Positions 43,454 through 52,232 of a stretch of DNA of 56,122 bases are shown here, in pieces (positions within the stretch are counted from its first letter, which is position 1; the number at the start of each line of letters is the position of its first letter). The position numbers were made by a program, and so were the translations under genes. This stretch comes from Roseobacter sp. (GTDB lineage Bacteria > Pseudomonadota > Alphaproteobacteria > Rhodobacterales > Rhodobacteraceae), in contig JADFAE010000008.1 in assembly GCA_015665415.1 (NCBI GenBank), positions 1-56,122 of the forward strand, in the 5' to 3' direction. The notes under the pieces are model-generated. The model was not told the origin of the DNA. It made no database searches and saw only the letters and a program-made list of their open reading frames with translations.

Positions 43454-43780
43454 GGTTTCAATGGTTGTTCCAATTTCTTGTGATTTAATCAGTCGAAGAC
43501 CTGGCCCGGATACTGGGTGAAAGAGATCTGATTCAGGCCAACAAGAGCGGGTTTTGTGACCCCGCCGCCGCATTTGCCGCGCGCGGTGTTTTAGCTGTGC
43601 CATGGCGCGGCGGTATCAAGTTTTCTGAACGCAGACATAAGGACTCATAAGTTGTTTCGGCAACGCGAAAAGATACAGTTCATAGTCAGGAAAAGTAAAA
43701 AGGCGCGACATGAACCAGAATAGCAGCATATCTTCTACCCAAGGATCTATCAGGTTCTTTGGTGACGAGGCGGGCCTGCT
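43454..43780. other. 327-base gap with an orphan open frame and a short leader frame
   Basis: Between the LysR gene and the DctP-like gene. From 43489 to 43650 the plus strand is open for 53 codons with normal coding-like composition (SVEDLARILGERDLIQANKS, then FAARGVLAVPWRGG) but has no start codon, suggesting the 3' end of a lost gene. A 24-codon frame starts at ATG 43710; its TGA overlaps the GTG start of the next gene. No terminator recognised. Confidence 0.45.
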
Positions 43781-44746
43781 GTGATCGGGCGCGCACTGAA
43801 ATTTGGTGGCTATCAGGGCCATACTTCTGTTCATACACGGGGGGCACAGGCCTTCTGTGATGCGCTGGGCGATGGCCGCAATGTGGCGTTTTTGCAGAAT
43901 ATCACCACATCCGGGCGTCAAGCTTCGGAGTTGCTGACCTTGACCGAGGCCGGCACATTGGATGGCTGTTATTTTGCCTCCAGCTATCTGGCCGGGCGGG
44001 TGCCTGAGCTGGGGTTGTTTGATCAGCATTTTGCTGCTGCGGACCGACGGTTGGTATATGCTGTGCTGGATGGTCCCTTTGGTAGGCGCCTGGCAGAGAA
44101 GGTCGAGGCCGAGACTGGGTTCAAGGTGCTTGGATATTGGGACAATGGCCTGCGCCATATCTCCGTTGCCAATCGGCCGATACGCAGCCCACAGGATTGC
44201 CAGGGTCTCAGGATCCGGACATTGGCCAACGAGGCCCATCAACGGGTGTTCCGTGCCTTGGGCTTTGAGCCACAGGTGATCGACGTCCGTGATCTGGCGG
44301 CCGCGATTGAGGCAAAGCAGGTGGACGCGCAGGAAAACCCGCTGACCAATACCTATCAGATGGGACTGCATAAGACCCAGCGCCACATCGTGCTGACCGG
44401 GCATCTTCTGGGAGTCACGCTGGTGTTGTTCAACAGGGAAACGTTTCAATCCTGGTCGCAACCGGTCCAGGCCGCGGTCTCTGCCGCCTTGGCAGAGGCG
44501 ACAGCGAAACAACGTCTCTTTGCCCAGGAAGAAGAAGCCAAATGCGAAGCGGCCATGCGCCGCGATGGTGTCGAATTCACCACGTTATCCGCAGCAGAGC
44601 GGGCCAGGTTCGTCGCTGCCACCGCCGAGGAAGTGGCCGCGATGCGCGCAGGTTTGGATGTCGAAATACTAGAAATGTTCCACGAAGAGCTGGCCAGGGT
44701 TGCAGCCGAGCAATCGCCAGATCCGACCAAGATCAGGGAAGAATGA
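43781..44746 (+). CDS. TRAP-type DctP-family solute-binding protein lacking a signal peptide
   Basis: This 321-residue protein starts at a GTG (43781). The frame upstream is closed by a TGA at 43763, so it cannot extend. From the first residues it matches mature DctP proteins (LKFGGYQGHTSVHTRGAQAF; later LRIRTLANEAHQRVFRALGFEPQVID and VDAQENPLTNTYQMGLHKTQRHIVLTGHLLG). No signal peptide is present, so as encoded it would stay in the cytoplasm. No TRAP membrane subunits (DctQ/DctM) are near; its stop is directly followed by tctB. It may be a decayed transporter part or a repurposed intracellular binding protein. Confidence 0.82.
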   Translation: MIGRALKFGGYQGHTSVHTRGAQAFCDALGDGRNVAFLQNITTSGRQASELLTLTEAGTLDGCYFASSYLAGRVPELGLFDQHFAAADRRLVYAVLDGPFGRRLAEKVEAETGFKVLGYWDNGLRHISVANRPIRSPQDCQGLRIRTLANEAHQRVFRALGFEPQVIDVRDLAAAIEAKQVDAQENPLTNTYQMGLHKTQRHIVLTGHLLGVTLVLFNRETFQSWSQPVQAAVSAALAEATAKQRLFAQEEEAKCEAAMRRDGVEFTTLSAAERARFVAATAEEVAAMRAGLDVEILEMFHEELARVAAEQSPDPTKIREE

Positions 44747-45304
44747 ATGAAACGCGCAGAAACGAGCGAAGCTGAGGCCGAGCCGGTGGGAAGAGCAAAA
44801 CAAAGGCTGACCCCCGAACTGGCTATTGTGGCAGCGCTATTGGTGCTGGCAGGGTTGAGCGTCGCCTTCATCGGGGCGCTGGTTGCCCCGCCCAAAGTTC
44901 TGATGGGCAGATCGCTGACTGCGATCCCTCCAAACTTGTTTCCCCGTGTTGTGCTCTCGCTGCTGGCGGCTCTCTGCGCTCTCTTTCTGGTGTGGCGTAG
45001 CCGAAATCCGGATGCGGAAGTCTTTGACAGGTTCAACCTGCGGGGATGGGAACGGGGCCTTGCGCTGTTTGGGCTGATGATCTTTTACGCGATGTCGATG
45101 CAGCCCTTTGGCTTCCTGATTTCCTCGGCGCTGTCGATGGCGGCAATCTCTTGGTTGGCCGGCAATCGGAAGGTTTGGCAAATTGCCTGTCTCTCGCTTG
45201 TTGGACCGCCAGCTTTGTACCTACTGGCAACACGGGTTCTGGCGGTGTCCTTACCAGAGCTGAGTGCGATCGAATTTGCCTATTCACGGCTCTTGGGAGG
45301 TTGA
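44747..45304 (+). CDS. tctB: TTT-transporter small membrane subunit
   Basis: This 185-residue protein has a polar ~22-residue N terminus and about four hydrophobic helices (LAIVAALLVLAGLSVAFIGALVA; VVLSLLAALCALFLVW; GLALFGLMIFYAM; later VGPPALYLLATRVLAV). That is the pattern of TctB, the small subunit of tripartite tricarboxylate transporters. Its ATG directly follows the TGA of the DctP-like gene. It works with TctA and TctC to import carboxylates. Confidence 0.88.
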   Translation: MKRAETSEAEAEPVGRAKQRLTPELAIVAALLVLAGLSVAFIGALVAPPKVLMGRSLTAIPPNLFPRVVLSLLAALCALFLVWRSRNPDAEVFDRFNLRGWERGLALFGLMIFYAMSMQPFGFLISSALSMAAISWLAGNRKVWQIACLSLVGPPALYLLATRVLAVSLPELSAIEFAYSRLLGG

Positions 45305-45345
45305 AGTCTCAATGATTGCTGATCCAAAATTCAAAGGAAATACCA

Positions 45346-46827
45346 ATGCTTGATCAGTTTCTTGCTGGCTTTGCCATGGCCATGCGGCTTGATACTTTTG
45401 TCTTGATGGGGGCGGGCCTGTTTGGCGGCATGCTGGTGGGAGCCCTGCCTGGGTTCACCACATTGATGGCGATGGCGATCCTGCTGCCGATCTCCTTCTT
45501 TCTTGACCCGATTGTAGGAATTCCGTTCCTGCTGGGCGTCTACAAGGGGGGTATTTTTGGCGGCAGTATCCCGGCGATCCTGGTGTCGATGCCCGGGACC
45601 GGCGCCGCCGTGGCCACATCACGCGACGGCTATGCTCTGACTAAACAGGGAAAATCCCGCAAGGCGCTCGACATGGCGTTGTTTTCTTCTGTGTTTGGCG
45701 ACACAGCCAGCGATATCTTCACCATCTTCATGATCTTCCCGATTGCCTATCTGGTGATGCAATTTGGCCCGCCAGAGCTGTTTGCAGTCTTGTTGCTGAG
45801 CCTTGTCATCATTGCAGCCACATCGGGGTCCAGTCCGGTAAAAAGCCTGATCATGATGGCTGTTGGTCTGTGGCTGTCCTTTATCGGGACTGATCCGCTG
45901 GGCGGGGTGGAGCGCTTTACCTTTGGGCTGTTTGATCTCAAATCAGGCATTCCTTTGCTGCCGATGTTGATTGGTGTCTTTGCGATCCCCGAAATCGCCG
46001 CAGTGGTGATCCGCAATGAAAAGGTTCAGCAGTTGGCGGCCTTGATGGGGGAGCGACTGACCCGCAAGGAATTCAAGGCGAGCTTTCGGACGATCTGTCG
46101 GTCAACCGTGATTGGCACCGGCATCGGCATCATCCCGGGTCTGGGGCAGGTCGTGGCGGCGATGATGGGGTATTCAGCGGCCAAAAATGCCTCTGATCAG
46201 CCTGAAACCTTTGGCGAAGGAAATCTGGAAGGCGTTGCTGCGGCAGAGGCGGCCAACAACGCTGTCAATGGGCCGACGATGGTGCCGTTGCTGACGCTGG
46301 GCATCCCCGGCGACAATGTGACAGCAATCCTGCTGGGGGCCTTTGTCGCCCAGGGGCTGCGCCCTGGCCCGCAGCTGTTCGAAGAGCAGGGTGCCACGGT
46401 CTTTGCCATTCTGATTGCGATGGTCTTTGCCAACCTGATGTTCCTGGCCATCGGCTATCTGTCGATCCCGTTCTTTTCCCGACTGGTCCGGATCAAGACT
46501 TCGGTACTGGTGCCGGTTGTGATCATGTTTGCCTTTGCCGGCGCCTATGTCTTCCGGTCCGACACCTTCGATCTGCTGATGCTGGTTGCCTTTGGTGTCT
46601 TTGGCTTGATCGCCAAAGCCGGCAAGTTCGACGTGATGCCAATGGTGATGGGCTTCATTCTTGGCCCGCCGATGGAATACGCCTTTGGCCAGACCATCGC
46701 CATGGGCAATGGAACCACGCTGGCCTTCCTCTTTGATGAGCGCCTCGCCGCTTTGGGGATTTTGACGGCCACACCAGTGATTGGGTTTCTTCTTTGGAGG
46801 CGGATGCGGTCCGTACCTTCTGAGTAA
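45346..46827 (+). CDS. tctA: TTT-transporter large membrane subunit
   Basis: This is a 493-residue protein from the ATG at 45346 (AAAGGAAA ribosome-binding site). It has about twelve helices and the TctA signatures: GGMLVGALPGFTTLMAMAILLPISF, YKGGIFGGSIPAILVSMPGTGAA and TVIGTGIGIIPGLGQVVAAMMGY. The segment GVAAAEAANNAVNGPTMVPLLTLGIPGDNVTAILLGAF is also typical. It forms the ion-coupled translocation channel in the inner membrane. The substrate of this system is not determined by the sequence. Confidence 0.96.
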   Translation: MLDQFLAGFAMAMRLDTFVLMGAGLFGGMLVGALPGFTTLMAMAILLPISFFLDPIVGIPFLLGVYKGGIFGGSIPAILVSMPGTGAAVATSRDGYALTKQGKSRKALDMALFSSVFGDTASDIFTIFMIFPIAYLVMQFGPPELFAVLLLSLVIIAATSGSSPVKSLIMMAVGLWLSFIGTDPLGGVERFTFGLFDLKSGIPLLPMLIGVFAIPEIAAVVIRNEKVQQLAALMGERLTRKEFKASFRTICRSTVIGTGIGIIPGLGQVVAAMMGYSAAKNASDQPETFGEGNLEGVAAAEAANNAVNGPTMVPLLTLGIPGDNVTAILLGAFVAQGLRPGPQLFEEQGATVFAILIAMVFANLMFLAIGYLSIPFFSRLVRIKTSVLVPVVIMFAFAGAYVFRSDTFDLLMLVAFGVFGLIAKAGKFDVMPMVMGFILGPPMEYAFGQTIAMGNGTTLAFLFDERLAALGILTATPVIGFLLWRRMRSVPSE

Positions 46828-46891
46828 TGTCCTGGCAGAGGCATCACCTGCCAGGTTCTGAATAAGACAACGATGCAAAAGGGAGGAAGAT

Positions 46892-47863
46892 ATGTTCAAA
46901 ACATCGATCAAACGCGCCGCCACATTGGCAGCCGCCGCCGGATTGGCAGTGACAGCGTCTTTGGGGGTGGCCCAGGCCGAATACCCGGAAAAACCAATCA
47001 CCATGGTTATTCCATTGGGAGCAGGGGGCTCGCATGATCTGAATGCACGGGTGATCACCTCAATTATCCCGCAGTATCTGGACCAGGCAATGATTGTGCG
47101 TCTGACCCCAGGGTCCGGCGGTCAGAAAGGCACCCAGGAAGTCGCCAAGGCGCCGGCCGATGGCTACACCTTGCTGTTCACGCATAACTACATCGACATG
47201 TTGCAGCAGCACGTTGAAAACCTGCCTTATGATCCGATGGAGGATTTCATCCCGATCGCCCGGGTGAACTATGCCCCGGCTGGTGTCGTTGTGCGCGCTG
47301 ACAGCCCCTATCAGACCTTCGAGGATCTGGTCACAGCCGCCAAGGAAAACCCCAATGCTATCCGGATGTCACATTCCGGCAATTGGGGCGCCTTCTTTGT
47401 CCCTGCTGCGCAAATCATGAAAGCGCGGGACTTTAGCCTGAACCTGGTGCCCTATAAAGGCGGCGGACCCTCTATGCAGGCCCTGCTGGCAGGCGATTCC
47501 GATGTCACCATGGGCTTTCCTTCGACCTTGGGGTCGTTGCTGGATGCGGGTGAGATTCGGGTCCTGGCGACCGCGGGTGCCGAGCGCATGTTCGAGGATG
47601 TTCCAACCCTCGCTGAGGTCGGCGTAGAAGGCGACATCGGCTTTATGCACCGTGTGGTTCTGGCCCCCAAGGGGACGCCGGATGATGTGGTGGCAAAACT
47701 GACCGAGGCTTTCAATGCGCTGGTCGAAGACAAAACCTTCAACCGTATGATGAGTCGGCTGAACGAAACCATCGATCTGATTGATGGAGACGGCTATCAG
47801 GTTATGCGCCAAGAGCAGGACCTCGCCTATAAAGACTTGGTCAACGAGCTGACGTCGCAATAA
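46892..47863 (+). CDS. tctC: TTT-transporter periplasmic solute-binding protein (Bug family)
   Basis: This 323-residue protein has a signal peptide (MFKTSIKRAATLAAAAGLAVTASLGVAQA|EYPEKP). The mature part shows Bug/TctC features: YPEKPITMVIPLGAGGSHDLNARV, GSGGQKGTQEVAKAPADGYTLLFTH, LVPYKGGGPSMQALLAGDSDVTMG and a C-terminal GTPDDVVAKLTEAF. It binds a carboxylate in the periplasm and delivers it to TctAB. It ends the operon, followed by a strong terminator. Confidence 0.95.
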   Translation: MFKTSIKRAATLAAAAGLAVTASLGVAQAEYPEKPITMVIPLGAGGSHDLNARVITSIIPQYLDQAMIVRLTPGSGGQKGTQEVAKAPADGYTLLFTHNYIDMLQQHVENLPYDPMEDFIPIARVNYAPAGVVVRADSPYQTFEDLVTAAKENPNAIRMSHSGNWGAFFVPAAQIMKARDFSLNLVPYKGGGPSMQALLAGDSDVTMGFPSTLGSLLDAGEIRVLATAGAERMFEDVPTLAEVGVEGDIGFMHRVVLAPKGTPDDVVAKLTEAFNALVEDKTFNRMMSRLNETIDLIDGDGYQVMRQEQDLAYKDLVNELTSQ

Positions 47864-47870
47864 AAAAGAT

Positions 47871-47902
47871 TGCCGCGCAGGGTTCACCCTGCGCGGCATT
47901 TT
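47871..47902. terminator. Bidirectional terminator after tctC
   Basis: TGCCGCGCAGGG (47871-47882) pairs with CCCTGCGCGGCA (47887-47898) around a TTCA loop, a perfect 12-bp stem. Plus-strand TTTTCC follows; the minus strand is followed by ATCTTTTTTA. It serves the convergent tctC and Ldh-family genes. Confidence 0.92.
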
Positions 47903-47932
47903 CCTCGGAGTGCCTTTTGCTTCGACCTTTAT

Positions 47933-48988
47933 TCACAACGGCGCGACACCAAGATCCTGCGCCAATTCGGTCAGCGCGGTATTCAGCGCAGCTGATAAAG
48001 GAATTCCATGTTCAATTCTGTCGCGGGTCACCTTGGCCAGCCGCTCGCCAGGCAGCCGAATACTGTCAAACCCCGGCAGACGCGGCGAGGATTTCATCTG
48101 CGCCCAAATCCGGTCGACATCAGATTTGAACTCCTTCGGGTCGGCAAAGGCCTTGATATCCAGGGCAATGATGAAATGACCGGTGTTGGTTGTGGTTTTG
48201 CTGTCGGCGTTAAAGTCGATAACCTCGCGGCCAAAGGCGGCCCCGTTCAAGGTTCCGGCCAGCAGTCCAAAGATCAACGACAGGCCATAGCCCTTGGCAC
48301 CGCCGATGGGCAGAAGAAAGCCCTCGGAGGCTCGATTGGGGTCGGTCAGAGGCTGGCCGGATCTGTTGATCATCCAACCCTCGGGAATGGGCTCGCCGCG
48401 CTGGGCTGCGGTTTTGACCTTGCCGTAGGCCGCCACCGTTGTGGCCATGTCCAGGATGATTGGCGGGTAGCTGGCCGAGGGGATGCAAACCGCAATCGGA
48501 TTGGTGCTGAGCAGCATTTCGGTGCCACCCCAGGGGGGCATGTGATTGGCACTGCCAACCGCGGCATAAATCCCGATCATGTCCTGCTCTGTTGGCATCG
48601 AAGCATAAAGCGAGGCCGGCCCGGCATGGTTCGAGTGCCGAGCGCCAACCCAGGCGACGCCGGTGGTCTTGGCCTTTTGCATAGCCAGTTGGGTGGCATG
48701 GTGCATCACCAGATGCCCCAGGCCATTGCCGCCATCGATCAGTGCGGTGGCGCTGCGCTCTTGCAGGGTGCAAATGCGCGCGTTCACCTCCAGCCCGCCG
48801 GCCTGGATGCGGCGGATATATTGCGGCAACCGGAATACGCCATGGCCATCCTGCCCGATGAGGTCCGCCCGGGCCATCAGGCCTGCGGCCCGATCCGCGT
48901 CGCCCTCTGCCATGCCACAGGAGCAAAAGCAGCGGGCAATGAAGTCCCGCAGATTGTCATATGAAGTTGTTACGGGGGAATTGGGCAT
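47933..48988 (-). CDS. Malate/L-lactate-type dehydrogenase (Ldh2 family)
   Basis: This 351-residue NAD(P)-dependent 2-hydroxyacid dehydrogenase (PF02615) has MARADLIGQDGHGVFRLPQYIRRI near the N terminus, VGARHSNHAGPASLYA with the catalytic His, STNPIAVCIPS, LDMATTVAAYGKV and GAKGYGLSLIFGLLAG. Family members act on malate, lactate, sulfolactate, ureidoglycolate, delta1-piperideine-2-carboxylate and similar. It converges on the TTT transporter, whose substrate it may oxidise or reduce; this is positional inference. Confidence 0.94.
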   Translation of the reverse strand: MPNSPVTTSYDNLRDFIARCFCSCGMAEGDADRAAGLMARADLIGQDGHGVFRLPQYIRRIQAGGLEVNARICTLQERSATALIDGGNGLGHLVMHHATQLAMQKAKTTGVAWVGARHSNHAGPASLYASMPTEQDMIGIYAAVGSANHMPPWGGTEMLLSTNPIAVCIPSASYPPIILDMATTVAAYGKVKTAAQRGEPIPEGWMINRSGQPLTDPNRASEGFLLPIGGAKGYGLSLIFGLLAGTLNGAAFGREVIDFNADSKTTTNTGHFIIALDIKAFADPKEFKSDVDRIWAQMKSSPRLPGFDSIRLPGERLAKVTRDRIEHGIPLSAALNTALTELAQDLGVAPL

Positions 48989-49041
48989 AGAGGCTTCCTA
49001 TCCTGTGCAGCGCAGCAGTCTAAATTGAAAAGAGGTGAGAC

Positions 49042-49446
49042 ATGCCAAACGGGTTCTCCGTGAGATACGATCAAGTCAGTGTGTTCAGCAGGGGAGACGG
49101 GGTGGAAACCCGGTTGCTGGTGGGGAAGGAAAACGCAGCGGATACGCCGTTTACCAGTGGCACTACTGTTTTCCCTCCCGGCTGTGGCGCGCCGCTGCAT
49201 TCCCATAATTGCGCCGAGCAAGTGACGATTTTGCAGGGCACAGCGGAGGCCATGATTAATGGTAAAACCAACGTGTTGGGCCCGCTGGACACATCTTTTG
49301 TTCCCGCAAATGCGCCGCATTATTTTCGCAATACAGGCGCTGAACCTCTGATCATCCTGTGGATCTATGGCGCGCAGGACGTGACCCGGACCTTTACCGA
49401 AACCGGCGAAACCGTGCCTCATATGTCGGCGCGCGATCAGGTCTGA
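49042..49446 (+). CDS. Cupin-domain protein
   Basis: This 134-residue single-domain cupin has the first metal motif GCGAPLHSHNCAEQVTILQG (His, His, Glu) and a second motif region SFVPANAPHYFRNTGAEPL with a His. This arrangement binds Fe, Mn or Zn. It is divergent from the Ldh-family dehydrogenase with a 53-base gap. Small cupins of this kind may be isomerases, dioxygenases or sensors; no specific function can be given. Confidence 0.85.
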   Translation: MPNGFSVRYDQVSVFSRGDGVETRLLVGKENAADTPFTSGTTVFPPGCGAPLHSHNCAEQVTILQGTAEAMINGKTNVLGPLDTSFVPANAPHYFRNTGAEPLIILWIYGAQDVTRTFTETGETVPHMSARDQV

Positions 49447-49474
49447 GCCTTGCCCGGATCAACGCCGGCTGAAG

Positions 49475-49936
49475 TCAGGTCTTCAGCCGGTATTGGTCGG
49501 GGATCGGCAGCGGCGCATTGGGGCCGTCGATGAATTCGACGGTGCAAAACAGCAATTCCGTGTCACCGATGTTTTCAACCGAATGCAGCATGCAATCCTC
49601 GCTGCCATAGACAAAGTGGCGGGTTTCTCCGGCGAAATGGGTGACATCACGGATCTCCCCAGAGCAGAAATATCCACGGGCCTTGCCGTCTGCGAGGGCG
49701 GACCAAAAGTAGGAATTGACATGGCGGTGAAAGGCGCAGCGCTTGCCTGGCGCAATACGCAGATGCCAGACACGCAGCCTGTCAGTCTCAGAAACCAGAA
49801 CTGAGCCGACAACGCCGTTGTCCAGATGCTGCAGCATTTCCTGATGCAGGCCCTCGGGCCAATGGGCAAAGGCGGCGGGGTCGGTGGCCATTTCAACATG
49901 GTCGGGGCCATGGCTGAGCGGGGATGTATGGGGCAT
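49475..49936 (-). CDS. Cupin-like protein
   Basis: This is a 153-residue protein from the ATG at 49936, preceded by CAGGAAAG. An in-frame TTG at 49981 overlapping the upstream stop (TTGA) is possible but less likely. The central RVWHLRIAPGKRCAFHRHVNSYFWSAL has a cupin-type His-x-His, followed by a glycine-rich strand (GKARGYFCSGEI) and a second His region (ETRHFVYG; CMLHSVENIGDTELLF). Probably metal-dependent. It follows the DapA-family gene on the same strand and likely belongs to that operon. Confidence 0.78.
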   Translation of the reverse strand: MPHTSPLSHGPDHVEMATDPAAFAHWPEGLHQEMLQHLDNGVVGSVLVSETDRLRVWHLRIAPGKRCAFHRHVNSYFWSALADGKARGYFCSGEIRDVTHFAGETRHFVYGSEDCMLHSVENIGDTELLFCTVEFIDGPNAPLPIPDQYRLKT

Positions 49937-49977
49937 GGGGGCTTTCCTGACAGAAACGGCACGGGCCGCGAATGCAA

Positions 49978-50889
49978 TCAAACTTGGTTCAGTTGGTCCA
50001 GATCTGCGCGCAGCTCCGCTGCCTGATCCGGGCTGAGGTTGGTCAGCGGCGGTGCCATGCGGGTCCAGCTGTCATCACCGCTGCGCCAGGCTTCGATTTG
50101 CTTCATCGCGGCCATCAACGGGTATTTTGAGGCCACCGCCCGACCCGCTTGCACGGCCGCCATCGCTGCGTCTCGTTCCGTGCCTTGGGTGGCGCGCAGG
50201 GCCGCCTGTGCCAATGTGCCAAAGGCATTTGTGGATCCTGAGATAATGCCAGCGGTTCCGATGGACAGGCCTTGCCACAGCATCGCTTCGGAGGAGGGGT
50301 AGATGTCAAAATCCTCGGCAATTCCACCGGTGGCGGAGATGATTGCGCGGCTTTGTTCAAAATCGCCGCTGCTGTCTTTCAGACCGGCGATGATGGGGCC
50401 AAAGGCCTGGCGCAGTCGCACCACCAGTTCCGGCGAGATCGGTGTCTGGGACATCTGCGGGAAATGATAGAGATAGACCCGCAGATCTTCGCGACCGACC
50501 TGTTCGATCAGCCGTGCATAGGCCGCAAACAAACCATCGTCAGAGACGTTTTTGTAAAAATAGGGCGGCAGCACAAGCACATTGCAAAACCCGGCATCAA
50601 CTGCGGCGCGGGTCAGCGCGATACTATCGCCGATTGCCGGCGCACCAGTGCCAAATATGACCTGTTCTGATTGAAAGCCCGCCGCCTGAAAGGCCTGCGG
50701 CAGCGCCAGCCTGTCCTGCAAGGCTATGGAGGTGCCTTCCCCAGTGGTGCCCATCGGCGCAACACCGTCGCAACCGCCATCGGTAAGCAGATGACGGCAA
50801 TAGGAGGTCAGTTTGGCGGCATCGAGCGTCCCGTCTGCCTGGAAGGGTGAAATCGCCGCCGCATAGATGCCGCGCTTTGCCTTGGTCAT
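49978..50889 (-). CDS. DapA/NanA-family aldolase or lyase
   Basis: This 303-residue class I aldolase of the dihydrodipicolinate synthase/N-acetylneuraminate lyase family has GVAPMGTTGEGTSIAL (pyruvate-carboxylate loop), the catalytic Tyr in VYLYHFPQM, and the Schiff-base Lys in IAGLKDSSGDFEQS. It acts on pyruvate or a 2-keto-3-deoxy acid. With a zinc alcohol dehydrogenase and cupin in one operon, sugar-acid or hydroxy-acid breakdown is more likely than lysine synthesis. Its ATG overlaps the dehydrogenase stop (ATGA). Confidence 0.92.
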   Translation of the reverse strand: MTKAKRGIYAAAISPFQADGTLDAAKLTSYCRHLLTDGGCDGVAPMGTTGEGTSIALQDRLALPQAFQAAGFQSEQVIFGTGAPAIGDSIALTRAAVDAGFCNVLVLPPYFYKNVSDDGLFAAYARLIEQVGREDLRVYLYHFPQMSQTPISPELVVRLRQAFGPIIAGLKDSSGDFEQSRAIISATGGIAEDFDIYPSSEAMLWQGLSIGTAGIISGSTNAFGTLAQAALRATQGTERDAAMAAVQAGRAVASKYPLMAAMKQIEAWRSGDDSWTRMAPPLTNLSPDQAAELRADLDQLNQV

Positions 50890-52085
50890 TGCTGTACCCC
50901 CTTGTCAGATTGGTCGCCTTCGGGCTTTGGCTGTCGCAGTGAAACAACGACCTTGATGGCGTCATCAATACGCTCGCGCGCATAGCGCAGCGCGGTTGGC
51001 AGCTCTTCCAGTGAGAACGTATGCGTGTGGATCAAGCTGGCATCAAAGCGCTTTTCGGCCATGAAGGCCATGGCGCGATGGGTGGCTGAGCGACCTTCGC
51101 CGCGAATGCCGTAAAGATAGATATTGTTGACCGCCAGGGCCCCCAAGTCAAACGCGACAGCAGTCTTTGGAAAAGCGGCCAGGCAAATCCGCCCGCCACG
51201 GTTGGTCATCTGTACCGCCTGGTTGACCGTGGCCTCTGTGCCGGCGCAGTCGACAACATAATCCGCGCCTTTGCCGGTGATCTCTTTGATCCGGGCCACC
51301 ACGTCTTCTGAATTGGGATTGATCACGATGTCGGCGCCCAGCTCTCGGCCGATCTGGTTGCGATTGTCGCGGGTGCCGACCAGCACCACCGGCGCGGCAC
51401 CCAGCGATTTGGCGACGGCCACGGCCAGCAATCCGATGGGTCCTGGCCCAATGACAACGACGCTTTCGCCCGCCACCAGGCCGCCCAGTTCGGTCAGCCC
51501 GTACATAGAGGTTCCGGCGGTCACCACCAGGGTGGCCTCTTCGTCGCTCATATGGTCGGGCACCCGGATCATGGTGTTGATATTGTTCACTGCATATTCG
51601 GCAAAACCGCCATTGGTGGTGAACCCATTGGCGCGGTGGCCCTTGTCTTGGGTGCCGTAGTTGAGCCCGTAGTTGTGGCAGGAGGTATACATGCCCATGC
51701 GGCAGCGTTTGCATTGGCCGCACCCGGCGTGGATCTCGACTGTGACCCGGTCACCGACTTCAAACTCGTCCACCCCAGGACCCAGTGCTGCGATGGTGCC
51801 CATATATTCATGACCAGGGGTGAAGCCCTTGTTGAAGGGCGCGCCACCTTCGATCAGCGCCGGGGTGCCATAGGTCAGGATTTCCAGGTCGGTGGCGCAG
51901 ATGGCGACGGCATCGATCCTGACCAGCGCCTCGGCGCGGCCGGGGCGCGGGATCTCTTTTGTCACCAGTGTGATCTCTTCGGGATCACCCAGAACCCAGG
52001 CCTTCATTGTCTGCGGCAGCGGCATCTCTGGTGCGGTGGTGACGCCCTCCCATTGAGGATTGATCTTGGTCTCGGTGGCGCTCAT
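50886..52085 (-). CDS. Zinc-dependent alcohol dehydrogenase (MDR family)
   Basis: This 399-residue medium-chain dehydrogenase, about 50 residues longer than usual, has an N-terminal extension to about residue 24. Catalytic zinc residues are in AICATDLEI and TPGHEYMG; the structural zinc is held by the four Cys of CGQCKRCRMGMYTSC. The NAD(P) fold is VVVIGPGPIGLLAVAVAKSLGA. It resembles threonine/sorbitol-type dehydrogenases. It is the first gene of a minus-strand operon (ADH, DapA-family, cupin) and is divergent from a FadR-type GntR gene. Confidence 0.94.
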   Translation of the reverse strand: MSATETKINPQWEGVTTAPEMPLPQTMKAWVLGDPEEITLVTKEIPRPGRAEALVRIDAVAICATDLEILTYGTPALIEGGAPFNKGFTPGHEYMGTIAALGPGVDEFEVGDRVTVEIHAGCGQCKRCRMGMYTSCHNYGLNYGTQDKGHRANGFTTNGGFAEYAVNNINTMIRVPDHMSDEEATLVVTAGTSMYGLTELGGLVAGESVVVIGPGPIGLLAVAVAKSLGAAPVVLVGTRDNRNQIGRELGADIVINPNSEDVVARIKEITGKGADYVVDCAGTEATVNQAVQMTNRGGRICLAAFPKTAVAFDLGALAVNNIYLYGIRGEGRSATHRAMAFMAEKRFDASLIHTHTFSLEELPTALRYARERIDDAIKVVVSLRQPKPEGDQSDKGVQQ

Positions 52086-52104
52086 ATTGTTAGCCCTTTG
52101 GTGG

Positions 52105-52114
52105 ATTGGTTGAT
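52105..52114. promoter_or_regulatory. Half-site-like ATTGGTTGAT upstream of the ADH gene
   Basis: ATTGGTTGAT lies 20 bases upstream of the ADH start. Its first eight bases match the left part of the palindrome at 52233-52246, and CAACCAAAT occurs inverted at 52132-52140. It is a possible second site for the adjacent GntR regulator. Confidence 0.35.
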
Positions 52115-52232
52115 CTATGAATCAAAGTGTGCAACCAAATATTGGCCTGTTGATACAGGTTGGATGCCTTATATGTATAGGTTTTCCAGGATAAGAAGAT
52201 TTGATGGGCTGTAGAAGGAAACATGATGTCTG

